64,000 nucleotides of DNA. Source: CBDBJR01 sp965206445. Lineage in GTDB: Bacteria; Pseudomonadota; Gammaproteobacteria; Arenicellales; Poriferihabitantaceae. How positions within the stretch are numbered: position 1 is the first letter of the stretch; the number at the start of each line of letters is the position of its first letter. The notes below the pieces were generated by a model that saw only the letters and a program-made list of their open reading frames with translations, ran no database searches and was not told where the DNA came from. A program made the translations under genes and the position numbers. The DNA lies in assembly GCA_965206445.1 (NCBI GenBank), contig CBDBJR010000002.1, forward strand, positions 372,001 through 436,000. The letters run 5' to 3'. Below, piece after piece: positions 34,403 to 42,415 of the stretch.

Positions 34403-36271
34403 TTATTGCTGGCTCTCGTTGGTCATCGACTCAAAAATCTGCTTGCGATCGTTACGTATCAGCTCCAGATTCTCCAGATTCCGGCCCAACGCCAATGCGC
34501 GGTCATAATGGCGCAGCGCGTCGGCCTTGCGGTTGAGGTAAAACAGCCCGATGCCTGCCAGATGGTGAGCTTTCGCGTCATCGGGATAGTGCGCAATCAC
34601 CTTTTGCGCCGCTGCCGCCCCCTCCGCATACCGCCCCTGGTTGATCAGCATCGCGGCAATGTTCCGCATCGCGATTTGGTGCTTCGAGTTAAGCCGCAGT
34701 ACCTCGCGGTAGCGCGCGAGCGCCTCCTCATAGTGGCCCTGCTTTGACAGCAGCGTGCCGATACCGACGAGCAGTTCAGGGTCATCCGGTCGCAACTCAA
34801 AGGCGGTTTGGTAGGCGGCATGCGCTTCCTCGTGGCGCCCTTTGGCCTGCAGGTAGTTCGCAAGATTGTGGTGAGCGCCGCGGGCCTGCGGGTTGTGGGC
34901 GATGACGTGGGTGAAGAAGGTACCGTTGTCGCGGTAGAGGCCGGCATGGTTCCAGGTGAGCAGGCCGGCAACCGCCAGTATCGCCGCCCCGACCGCCCCG
35001 ATGGCCAGCCGCGCCGGCCGCGTGCGGGGCGCCGGCAACATGCCGAGACCCCATTGACAGGCACGACCCGCGGCGGCGACCACGACGGCAATCAATCCGA
35101 TGCCGGCGAGGTATTGATAGCGGTCGGCGACAAACGAGAACTGCATATAGCCGAAGTCCACGAAGCTCAGCACCGGCGACAACGCCACCGCAAAGAACAG
35201 CAGGCCGGCCAGCGGTCCGCGACCCAACTGCCGGCGCCGGTGCCACAACACCGCCACCACCGCCGCGCCGCCAACCGCGCAGCCCCACGCCAGCAGGTCG
35301 CCGATGCCGGGCTCCCAGCGCGGATAGACCCCGGTCAGCCCCGCCGGCCACAGCAGTTTGCCGGCGTAAAATACCAGCGCGCGCGCCGCAATCAGCCCGC
35401 GCTCCAGCAGCGTATACGCGAATGCGATTTGTTCGTTGTTGGCGTAATAGCTATAGTCGGCCAACGTGATGCCAAGCCCGACCAGAAAGAACGGCAGCGT
35501 GTAGTTGAAATCGGCCAGGGTCACGCGCCCGTGCCGCCACCAGTGCCACAGCAACAGCGCCACCGGCAGCGTGATGGTGACGGATTTGCTGAGCAGGCCG
35601 AGCACGAACAACGCCATCGCCAGCAGGTACTGCCCCCCGCGCCGCCCCCCGCGCGGCATTTCCGCGAAGCGGACATAGGCGAGCACGGAGGAAAGATAGA
35701 ACAACGTCACCAGGATATCCTTGCGCCCGATAACCCAGGCCACCGACTCCACGTGCAGTGGATGCACTGCAAACACCGCCGCCGCGAACCACGCGCCGGG
35801 CACCCCCAGCCGCCACAGCAACCGCCACAGCAGCAACACGACCCCGGAATGCAGCAGCAGATTGACCAGGTGATAGCCGAGCGGTGCCAGGCCCCACAGT
35901 TTATGCTCCAGCCAGAAGGTGGTATACAGCAGCGGCCAGTAATGACCTTCGTATTGCCGCAGCGCACTCGGGGTAAACCAGATCTGCGCCAGCCCCGACC
36001 AGGTGTGAAGCGGCGCGGCCTTGGTCAGTATCACGTCATCCCAGACGAATCCGGCCGCCAGCGCCGGAAAGTAACTGACCGCCACCAACAGACACAGCGC
36101 CGCGACCGCCAATGCGCTATGGGCATCAGGGGCACCAGGGAACATGCCGGGCGCGGGGGATGCTGCCGGCATCGGCGGCTTGCGCGGCGCGCCATTCCCA
36201 TTCGGTGGCGTTGGCGTCCGGGCGCGGGGGGGTTGCTTTCTCGCCGCGCGGGGGTTTCGCTTTCTTGCCAT
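34403..36271 (-). CDS. TMTC/DUF1736-like membrane glycosyltransferase with TPRs, copy 1
   Basis: 622 residues. A basic Pro-rich cytoplasmic N-terminus (about 1-50) precedes about ten membrane segments (about 52-440) and roughly four TPRs (about 465-600). Family marks are FVWDD in the first loop, where GT-C enzymes place a catalytic acid, HPLHVESVAWVIGRKD, and DRYQYLAGIG. Animal TMTC1-4 with this layout transfer mannose from a lipid carrier to cadherins. The substrate and sugar here are inferred. It is the last gene of a three-gene minus-strand tandem, 69 bp after copy 2, and converges on the giant repeat gene. Copies 1 and 3 resemble each other more than either resembles copy 2 in the second half. 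No strong Shine-Dalgarno is seen; the shared N-terminus of all three copies supports this start. Confidence 0.85.
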   Translation of the reverse strand: MARKRNPRAARKQPPRARTPTPPNGNGAPRKPPMPAASPAPGMFPGAPDAHSALAVAALCLLVAVSYFPALAAGFVWDDVILTKAAPLHTWSGLAQIWFTPSALRQYEGHYWPLLYTTFWLEHKLWGLAPLGYHLVNLLLHSGVVLLLWRLLWRLGVPGAWFAAAVFAVHPLHVESVAWVIGRKDILVTLFYLSSVLAYVRFAEMPRGGRRGGQYLLAMALFVLGLLSKSVTITLPVALLLWHWWRHGRVTLADFNYTLPFFLVGLGITLADYSYYANNEQIAFAYTLLERGLIAARALVFYAGKLLWPAGLTGVYPRWEPGIGDLLAWGCAVGGAAVVAVLWHRRRQLGRGPLAGLLFFAVALSPVLSFVDFGYMQFSFVADRYQYLAGIGLIAVVVAAAGRACQWGLGMLPAPRTRPARLAIGAVGAAILAVAGLLTWNHAGLYRDNGTFFTHVIAHNPQARGAHHNLANYLQAKGRHEEAHAAYQTAFELRPDDPELLVGIGTLLSKQGHYEEALARYREVLRLNSKHQIAMRNIAAMLINQGRYAEGAAAAQKVIAHYPDDAKAHHLAGIGLFYLNRKADALRHYDRALALGRNLENLELIRNDRKQIFESMTNESQQ

Positions 36272-36340
36272 ATTATGCTGCCGTTGAGCGCGACGGCGGG
36301 TGTCGCCGACACGGAGCAGGCATGGGTTGCCTTGCCATTT

Positions 36341-38188
36341 TTATTGCCGGCTCTCGTTGGTCGTGGACTCAAAGAATCGCTTGCGCTCTTCGCGTGCCGT
36401 TTTCATATTCGGCTCCAACGCCAATGCGCGATCGTAATGTTGCAGCGCTTCGGCTTTGCGGTTGAGGTAAAACAGCCCGAAGCCCGCCAGATGGTGGGCC
36501 GTCGCACTATTGGGATAACGCGCAATCATCTTTTGCGCCGCCGTCAACCCCTCCGCATACCGCCCCTGGTTCATCAGCACTACGGCAATGTTACTCATCG
36601 CGTTTTGTTGCTGCGGGTCAAGCTGCAACGCTTCGCGGTAGCGCGCGATCGCTTCCTCATGGCGGCCCTGCTTTTCCAGCAGCACGCCGAGATTGACGAG
36701 CAGTAAAGGGTTATCCGGTCGCAACGCAAGGGCGGTTTGGAAGGCGGCCTGCGCTTCCGCGTAGCGCCCCTCGACCAACAGGTAGCTCCCAAGATTGTTG
36801 TGGGCGCTGCGCGCCTGCGGGTTGTGGGCGATAACGTGGGTGAAGAAGGTACCGGCGTCGCGGTAGAGCCCGGCCTGGTTCCAGGTGAGCAGGCCGGCAA
36901 CCGCCAGTATGGCCGCCCCGGCCACCCCGATGGCCAGCCGCGCCGGCCGCGTGCGGTGCGCCGGCAGGGCGCCGAGACTCCGTTGACAGGCACGGCCCGC
37001 GGCGCCGGCCGCAACGGCAATCAGGCCGATGCCGGCGAGGTACTGATAACGGTCGGCGACAAACGAGAACTGCATATAGCCGAAGTCCACCAAGCCCAGC
37101 ACCGGCGACAACGCCACCGCAAAGAACAGCACACCGGCCAGCGGTCCGCGACCAAGCTGCCGGCGCCAGTGCCACAACACCGCCACTACCGCCGCGCCGC
37201 CGGTCGCGCTGCCCCAGGCCAGCACATCACCGATGCCGGGCTCCCAGCGCGGATAGATCCCGGTCAGCCCCGCCGGCCACAGCAATTTGCCGGCGTAAAA
37301 TGCCAGCGCGCGCGCCGCAATCAGCCCGCGCTCCAGCAGCGTATACGCGAATGAGATTGGTTCGTTGTTGGCGTAATAGACATAGTCGGCCAGCCCGATG
37401 CCAAGCCCGACCAGGAAGAACGGCAGCGCGTGGTTGAAATCGGCCAGGGTCACGCGCCCGTGCCGCCACCAGTGCCACAGCAACAGCGCCACCGGCAGCG
37501 TGATGATGGTGGATTTGCTGAGCAGGCCGAGTACGAACAGCGCCACCGCCAGGAAGTAATACCCTCTTCTCCGCCCCCTTCGCCGCATTTCCGCGAAGCG
37601 GATATAGGCGAGCACGGCGGCGAGATAGAACACCGTTGCCAGCATGTCCTTGCGCCCGATGACCCAGGCCACCGACTCGACATGCAGCGGATGCACCGCG
37701 AACACCGCCGCCGCGAACCACGCGCCGGGCACCTCCAGCCGCCGCAGCAGCCGCCACAGCAGCAATACAACCCCGGTATGCAGCAGTAGATTGACCAGAT
37801 GATAGCCGAGCGGCGTCAGCCCCCACAGTTTGTGCTCCAGCCAGAAGGTGGTATAGAGCAGCGGCCAGTAATGGACTTCGTATGGCAGCAGCCCACGCGG
37901 GGCAAACCAGATCTGCGCCAGCCCCGACCAGGTGTGAAGTGGCGTGGAACTGGTCAGTATCACGTCATCCCAGACGAATCCCGCCGCCAGCGCCGGAAAG
38001 TAACTGACCGCCACCAACAGGCACAGCGCCGCGACCGCTAATGCTACAGAGGCACCAGAGGCACCAGAGAAAATATCAGGCGCCGGCATCGGCGGCTTGC
38101 GCGGCGCACCGTTCCCATTCGGTGGCGTTGGCGTCCGGGCGCGGGGGGGTTGCTTTCTCGCCGCGCGGGGGTTTCGCTTTCTTGCCAT
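36341..38188 (-). CDS. TMTC/DUF1736-like membrane glycosyltransferase with TPRs, copy 2
   Basis: 615 residues with the same plan as its neighbours: basic N-terminus, FVWDD motif, HPLHVESVAWVIGRKD, a multi-span core, DRYQYLAGIG, and four C-terminal TPRs (about 465-600). It differs from copies 1 and 3 in the membrane core (RRRGRRRGYYF instead of RGGRRGGQYL) and in the TPR region (ALRPDNPLLLVNLG, LQLDPQQQNAMSN). The 69-bp spacers on both sides are nearly identical, so gene plus spacer (about 1.92 kb) is the duplicated unit. It is probably cotranscribed with the other two. The enzymatic role is inferred from the family. Confidence 0.84.
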   Translation of the reverse strand: MARKRNPRAARKQPPRARTPTPPNGNGAPRKPPMPAPDIFSGASGASVALAVAALCLLVAVSYFPALAAGFVWDDVILTSSTPLHTWSGLAQIWFAPRGLLPYEVHYWPLLYTTFWLEHKLWGLTPLGYHLVNLLLHTGVVLLLWRLLRRLEVPGAWFAAAVFAVHPLHVESVAWVIGRKDMLATVFYLAAVLAYIRFAEMRRRGRRRGYYFLAVALFVLGLLSKSTIITLPVALLLWHWWRHGRVTLADFNHALPFFLVGLGIGLADYVYYANNEPISFAYTLLERGLIAARALAFYAGKLLWPAGLTGIYPRWEPGIGDVLAWGSATGGAAVVAVLWHWRRQLGRGPLAGVLFFAVALSPVLGLVDFGYMQFSFVADRYQYLAGIGLIAVAAGAAGRACQRSLGALPAHRTRPARLAIGVAGAAILAVAGLLTWNQAGLYRDAGTFFTHVIAHNPQARSAHNNLGSYLLVEGRYAEAQAAFQTALALRPDNPLLLVNLGVLLEKQGRHEEAIARYREALQLDPQQQNAMSNIAVVLMNQGRYAEGLTAAQKMIARYPNSATAHHLAGFGLFYLNRKAEALQHYDRALALEPNMKTAREERKRFFESTTNESRQ

Positions 38189-38257
38189 ATTATGCCGCCG
38201 TTGAGCGCGACGGCGGGTGTTGCCGACACGGAGCAGGCATGGGTTGCCTTGCCATTC

Positions 38258-40534
38258 TTATTGCCGCTCCTCGTTGGTCATGGACTCAAGGAGTTGCTGG
38301 CGCTGTTCGCGTACCGCTTTCAGACGCTCCGGGTTGGTGTACAACGCCAATGCGCGGTCGTAATGGCGCAGCGCGTCGGCCTTGCGGTTGAAGCGAAACA
38401 GCTCGAAGCCTACCAGATGGTGGGCTTGTGCGTCATCGGGATAGTGCGCAATCACCTGTTGCGCCGCCGCCAACCCCTCCGCATACCGTCCCTGGTTTAT
38501 CAGCACCACGGCAATGTTCCGCATCGCGATTTGGTACTGCGGGTTCAGCCGCAGCGCCTCACGGTAGCGCGCGAGCGCCTCCTCCTTGTGGCCCTGCTTT
38601 GACAGCAGCCGACCGATACTGGTGAGCAGGCTGGGGCTGTCCGGTTGCCGCTCAAGGGCGGCTTGGAAGGCGGCCAGCGCTTCCCGGTCGTGTCCCTCGG
38701 CCTCCAGGTGGATTGCAAGATTGTTGTGGGCGCCTTTCAGATTCGGGTCCAACGCCAATGCGCGGTCGTAGTATCGTAGCGCTTCGGCCTTGCGGTTGAG
38801 GTGAAACAGCCCGTAGCCCGCCAGCTGGTGGGCGCTCGCGTTATCGGGATAGCGCGCAATCACCTTTTGCGCCACCGCCAACCCCTCCGCATGCCGCCCC
38901 TGGTTCATCAGCACCTCGGCAATGTTCCGCATCGCGATTTGGTGTTTCGGGTTAAGCCGCAGCGCCTCGCGGTAGCGCGCGAGCGCCTCCTCATAGTGGC
39001 CCTGCTTTGACAGCAGCGTGCCGATACCGACGAGCAGTTCAGGGTTATCCGGTCGCAACTCAAGGGCGGTTTGGTAGGCGGCATGCGCTTCCTCGTGGCG
39101 CCCCTCGGCCAACAGGTGGTTCGCAAGATTGTGGTGAGCGCCGCGGGCCTGCGGGTTGTGGGCGATGACGTGGGTGAAGAAGGTACCGTTGTCGCGGTAG
39201 AGGCCGGCATGGTTCCAGGTAAGCAGGCCGGCAACCGCCAGTATCGCCGCCCCGACCGCCCCGATGGCCAGCCGCGCCGGCCGCGTGCGGGGCGCCGGCA
39301 ACATGCCGAGACCCCATTGACAGGCCCGACCCGCGGCGGCGACCATGACGGCAATCAATCCGATGCCGGCGAGGTATTGATAGCGGTCGGCGACAAACGA
39401 GAATTGCATATAGCCGAAGTCTACGAAGCCCAGCACCGGCGACAACGCCACCGCAAAGAACAGCAGGCCGGCCAGCGGTCCGCGACCCAGCTGTCGACGA
39501 CGGTGCCACAACACCGCCACCACCGCCGCGCCGCCGACCGCGCAGCCCCAGGCCAGCAGGTCGCCGATGCCGGGCTCCCAGTGCGGATAGACCCCGATCA
39601 GCCCCGCCGGCCACAGCAGTTTGCCGGCGTAAAATACCAGCGCGCGCGCCGCAATCAGCCCGCGCTCCAGCAGCGTATACGCGAATGAGATTTGTTCGTT
39701 GTTGGCGTAATAGCTATAGTCGGCCAACGTGATGCCAAGCCCGACCAGAAAGAACGGCAGCGTGCGGCTGAAATCAGCCAGGGTCACGCGCCCGTGCCGC
39801 CACCAGTGCCACAGCAACAGCGCCACCGGCAGCGTGATGGTGACGGATTTGCTGAGCAGGCCGAGCACGAACAACGCCATCGCCAGCAGGTACTGCCCCC
39901 CGCGCCGCCCCCCGCGCGGCATTTCCGCGAAGCGGACATAGGCGAGCACAGAGGAAAGATAAAACAACGTCACCAGGATATCCTTGCGCCCGATGACCCA
40001 GGCCACCGACTCCACATGCAACGGATGCACCGCAAACACCGCCGCCGCGAACCACGCGCCGGGCACCCCCAGCTGCCGTAGCAGCCGCCACAGCAGCAAC
40101 ACGGCCCCGGTATGCAGCAGCAGATTGACCAGGTGATAGCCGAGCGGTGTCAACCCCCACAGTTTATGCTCCAGCCAGAAAGTGGTATACAGCAGCGGCC
40201 AGTAGTGGCCTTCGTATTGCCGCAGCGCACTCGGGGTAAACCAGATCTGCGCCAGCCCCGACCAGGTATGAATCGGCATGGCCCTGATCAGTATCTCGTC
40301 ATCCCAGACGAATCCGGCCGCCAGCGCCGGAAAGTAACTGACCGCCACCAACAGGCACAGCGCCGCGGACGCCAATGCAATATGGGCACCAGGGACACCG
40401 GGGAACATGCCGGGCGCGGGGAAGGCCGCCGGCATCGGCGGCTTGCGCGGCGCGCCGTTGCCGTGCGGTGGCGGTGGCGTCCGGACGCGGGGGTTTTGCT
40501 TTCTCGCCGCGCGCGGGTTTTGCTTTCTCGCCAT
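38258..40534 (-). CDS. TMTC/DUF1736-like membrane glycosyltransferase with TPRs, copy 3 (extended)
   Basis: 758 residues and first in transcription order. The N-terminal membrane core matches copy 1 closely. The C-terminus has about eight TPRs instead of four: a block of roughly 142 residues is duplicated in tandem (units beginning GAHHNLANHL and GAHNNLAIHL), with LLSKQGH.EEALARYREALRLNP in both halves. This explains the extra 140 or so residues. A longer TPR superhelix could bind a longer or different partner. The likely promoter is at 40784-40812, about 250 bp upstream, with a short gene remnant between. It probably acts at the inner membrane with its catalytic loop in the periplasm, if it behaves like TMTC. 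Confidence 0.85.
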   Translation of the reverse strand: MARKQNPRAARKQNPRVRTPPPPHGNGAPRKPPMPAAFPAPGMFPGVPGAHIALASAALCLLVAVSYFPALAAGFVWDDEILIRAMPIHTWSGLAQIWFTPSALRQYEGHYWPLLYTTFWLEHKLWGLTPLGYHLVNLLLHTGAVLLLWRLLRQLGVPGAWFAAAVFAVHPLHVESVAWVIGRKDILVTLFYLSSVLAYVRFAEMPRGGRRGGQYLLAMALFVLGLLSKSVTITLPVALLLWHWWRHGRVTLADFSRTLPFFLVGLGITLADYSYYANNEQISFAYTLLERGLIAARALVFYAGKLLWPAGLIGVYPHWEPGIGDLLAWGCAVGGAAVVAVLWHRRRQLGRGPLAGLLFFAVALSPVLGFVDFGYMQFSFVADRYQYLAGIGLIAVMVAAAGRACQWGLGMLPAPRTRPARLAIGAVGAAILAVAGLLTWNHAGLYRDNGTFFTHVIAHNPQARGAHHNLANHLLAEGRHEEAHAAYQTALELRPDNPELLVGIGTLLSKQGHYEEALARYREALRLNPKHQIAMRNIAEVLMNQGRHAEGLAVAQKVIARYPDNASAHQLAGYGLFHLNRKAEALRYYDRALALDPNLKGAHNNLAIHLEAEGHDREALAAFQAALERQPDSPSLLTSIGRLLSKQGHKEEALARYREALRLNPQYQIAMRNIAVVLINQGRYAEGLAAAQQVIAHYPDDAQAHHLVGFELFRFNRKADALRHYDRALALYTNPERLKAVREQRQQLLESMTNEERQ

Positions 40535-40567
40535 CTTATGCTGCCGTTGAGCGCGCCGGCGGCTGCG

Positions 40568-40693
40568 TTACGCTCTTTTTAGTGCCGGCGTCCATTCGGG
40601 GTCATACAACGCGTTGGGTGGTTCATACAGGTTGGTGATCAAGGTGGCGGTCATCAGGGAGAGATGGCTGGGTGCACTGTACAGCCCATCTAT
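40568..40693 (-). pseudogene. C-terminal remnant of an unidentified gene
   Basis: On the minus strand, 41 codons read into a TAA at 40568-40570. The peptide has strongly protein-like composition (SAPSHL, TNLYEPPNALYDPEW) and no start codon of its own, and an in-frame TGA lies directly upstream at 40694-40696. It looks like the tail of a gene whose body was deleted. The family was not recognised. It sits between the candidate promoter and the first TPR gene. Confidence 0.4.
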
Positions 40694-40783
40694 TCACATG
40701 CAGCGCACACAGCAGCGGCAGCGGAGCAATGCGGATGGAAATGATACAGAACAGGCGGCAATCCCTGATTGACACAGGCCAAT

Positions 40784-40812
40784 ATAATAAGCCGCCGACG
40801 CGACAGAATCAA
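40784..40812 (-). promoter_or_regulatory. Sigma70-type promoter for the TPR/glycosyltransferase operon
   Basis: On the minus strand, TTGATT (40807-40812) and TATTAT (40784-40789) are 17 bp apart, with 4/6 and 5/6 matches to consensus. It points toward the remnant and the three TPR genes. The IS element starts only 5 bp upstream of the -35 box. Confidence 0.55.
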
Positions 40813-41783
40813 GGCGTTGTATGGGTCCAATACCTTTGGCACTGTGGCAGTTGTTGGAAGAGGAATTGTATCGGAGTTTGCAGACCGAGGCTATGGTGAG
40901 GAATGACGGTGTTATATTCAACCAGCCAAGCGGCCATTTTGCGGTTAAACAGGGCCAGGTCAGTGAACAGCAAATCCTCGTGATAATCCACAAACTGCTC
41001 CTGTATGGTGCGGTTGAAGCGCTCACAATGGGCATTCATTTTGGGTGACCTGGGGTAAGTCCACCAGTGGACAATACCGAGCTGATTAAGGCGTTGGTGG
41101 AAATCACCCATGAACTCAGAACCGTTATCGGAGAGCAGGAATTGCGGTTGCACGGGCAGCAGGTCGGTGAGCGCCTCCAGGGCGATGGTGGTGTTGCGGC
41201 TGGTAGGGGAATTGGCCGCAAAGGCAATGGCAAAGCGGCTGTTGGGGTCGATAAAGGTGAACAGGTAGCGGCGGATGCCGTCGCGCAGGCGCACCACGGT
41301 ATCGCAGGCAAACAGGGCCAGTGGCGGCGGTCGGCAGTGTTTGGGTTTGCGTGTTTTGCGGGTACGCAGCAGCGGTTTGAGGCGCCCGGTGGGTGAGATA
41401 CGCGCGGGAGCGTGGCGCATTTTATGCGGGTCTTTGGCAATGATGCGCCCGATGGTAGAGACGCTCGGCAGCGCCAGTCGCCGCTGTGCGCACCAGTCGC
41501 GTAATAATACATGGAGTTTGGCCTTGCCGAGGTTGGGGTATTGTCGGCGCAATTGCCGGATTTGCTCGCTCAGGCCCGGTGGCGTGACTGGTCGCCTGCG
41601 CCGGTGCGGTACACAGGATTTAGGCGTGAGCGCGGCGGCGTTGCCGGCGTGACGGTTGAGGGTCTGACGCCAGCGATAGAGCGTGCGGATGCTGACCTTA
41701 AAGGCCTCGCTGGCAGCGATTTTGCCGTGCCGATCGGAAAACGCCAGGATCGCAAGGCGGTGTTGGGCATGTTTGGAAGTCAT
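40809..41783 (-). CDS. IS481-like DDE transposase
   Basis: 324 residues from the ATG at 41781-41783; a TTG at 41882 would add 33 residues but lies inside the terminal repeat. An N-terminal helix-turn-helix (about residues 8-40, ASEAFKVSIRTLYRWRQ) precedes an rve-type integrase core with the acidic triad in CDT, SDNGSEF and NAHCERFNR. The last two acids are separated by 34 residues. It cuts and joins the element's ends. The reading frame runs through the left terminal repeat and ends 7 bp outside the element, at a TGA in flanking DNA (40809-40811). GGGGG directly abuts the ATG, and the ATG sits in a hairpin loop (41765-41798), so translation may be restrained. Confidence 0.85.
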   Translation of the reverse strand: MTSKHAQHRLAILAFSDRHGKIAASEAFKVSIRTLYRWRQTLNRHAGNAAALTPKSCVPHRRRRPVTPPGLSEQIRQLRRQYPNLGKAKLHVLLRDWCAQRRLALPSVSTIGRIIAKDPHKMRHAPARISPTGRLKPLLRTRKTRKPKHCRPPPLALFACDTVVRLRDGIRRYLFTFIDPNSRFAIAFAANSPTSRNTTIALEALTDLLPVQPQFLLSDNGSEFMGDFHQRLNQLGIVHWWTYPRSPKMNAHCERFNRTIQEQFVDYHEDLLFTDLALFNRKMAAWLVEYNTVIPHHSLGLQTPIQFLFQQLPQCQRYWTHTTP

Positions 41784-41901
41784 CCCCCAAACATGCCCTA
41801 AATGGGCTACTCGGTAAAACCCCCGGATGCGGTATCCGGCATGGTGAATTTGCATGGCTCTCCTCTTGGGGCGGAGTGCCAAAGGTTTCTGAGCTTATAC
41901 A
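40818..41901 (-). mobile_element. IS481-like insertion sequence, complete, 1,084 bp
   Basis: The ends are imperfect inverted repeats: TGTATGGGTCCA-ATACC... on the left and TGTATAAGCTCAGAAACC... on the right. Both continue into the perfect shared stretch ACCTTTGGCACT (40832-40843 and 41875-41886). A perfect 5-bp direct repeat GGCGT flanks it (40813-40817 and 41902-41906). IS481 elements typically end in TGT and make short target duplications. One transposase gene is inside. It landed 2 bp past the ruvX stop codon (counting the target duplication), so no recognisable gene was broken. Confidence 0.82.
41765..41798 (-). promoter_or_regulatory. Hairpin enclosing the transposase start codon
   Basis: Perfect 12-bp arms GGGCATGTTTGG and CCAAACATGCCC surround a 10-nt loop. 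On the minus strand the loop reads GGGATGACTT and holds the start ATG. In transcripts entering from outside this would tend to hide the ribosome-binding region, as known for several insertion sequences. Confidence 0.6.
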
Positions 41902-41908
41902 GGCGTCC

Positions 41909-42370
41909 TTAATCGGTCTGGTGCGCCTGTGGTGGGGCCGAAAAATAGGTCTGTAAAATCAGCTCGGCGGCCAGACTGTGGTGCATCTGCTGTGGTTTTT
42001 TCCCGAATGGTTTGCCGCTACGCTGCCGCAATACCAGCGCTGCATGGTGGGAGCTCAGCCGCTCGTCTACATAGGCTACGCCGAGGTGGAAGCGCTGCGT
42101 TAAATGCCGCCCAAATGCCCGGGCGTGGACCGCCATGTCGCTGCTGCTGCCGTCCATATTCAACGGCAGGCCGACGACGAATTTTTCCGGGCGCCATTCA
42201 TCGAGCAGTTGCGTCAGTTGCGCCATTGCCGCGGCGCGATTGCCCCAGTTCAGCGTGGCAACGGCTTGCGTGGTGCGGGTTTCGCTGCTGCCGACGGCGA
42301 CGCCAACCCAGCGCAGCCCGAAATCGAACGCCATCAGCCGCCGGTTTGCGCGTCGCCGGCCCGGCATCAC
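41909..42370 (-). CDS. ruvX: RuvX/YqgF-family Holliday-junction resolvase-like nuclease
   Basis: 153 residues of RNase H fold, a usual length. Motifs: LMAFDFG (first acid, D16), VVGLPLNMDG and DERLSS (E103). In E. coli YqgF the third acid lies in VDSAS near the C-terminus; here that position is His (H131 in MHHSLAAELILQ), with a Glu five residues on. YqgF proteins act in 16S rRNA 5' processing and possibly in recombination. The start is either M1 or M13, since only M13 onward is family-conserved. It lies 45 bp after algH, in the conserved tonB-algH-ruvX order. An IS element follows the stop codon directly. Confidence 0.9.
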   Translation of the reverse strand: MMPGRRRANRRLMAFDFGLRWVGVAVGSSETRTTQAVATLNWGNRAAAMAQLTQLLDEWRPEKFVVGLPLNMDGSSSDMAVHARAFGRHLTQRFHLGVAYVDERLSSHHAALVLRQRSGKPFGKKPQQMHHSLAAELILQTYFSAPPQAHQTD

Positions 42371-42415
42371 GGCAAAACCGGCCGGGTTGCCGCCGCCGGG
42401 CGATGCGACGACCGC

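Noticed and set aside
34808..36706. 632-codon plus-strand frame opposite the TPR genes
   Set aside because: Antisense to clearly conserved membrane proteins; it repeats in each paralogue as expected of a shadow and has Arg/Gln-rich composition.
40697..40812. Possible continuation of the unidentified gene remnant
   Set aside because: All three minus-strand frames lack convincing protein-like sequence here and a promoter fits instead.
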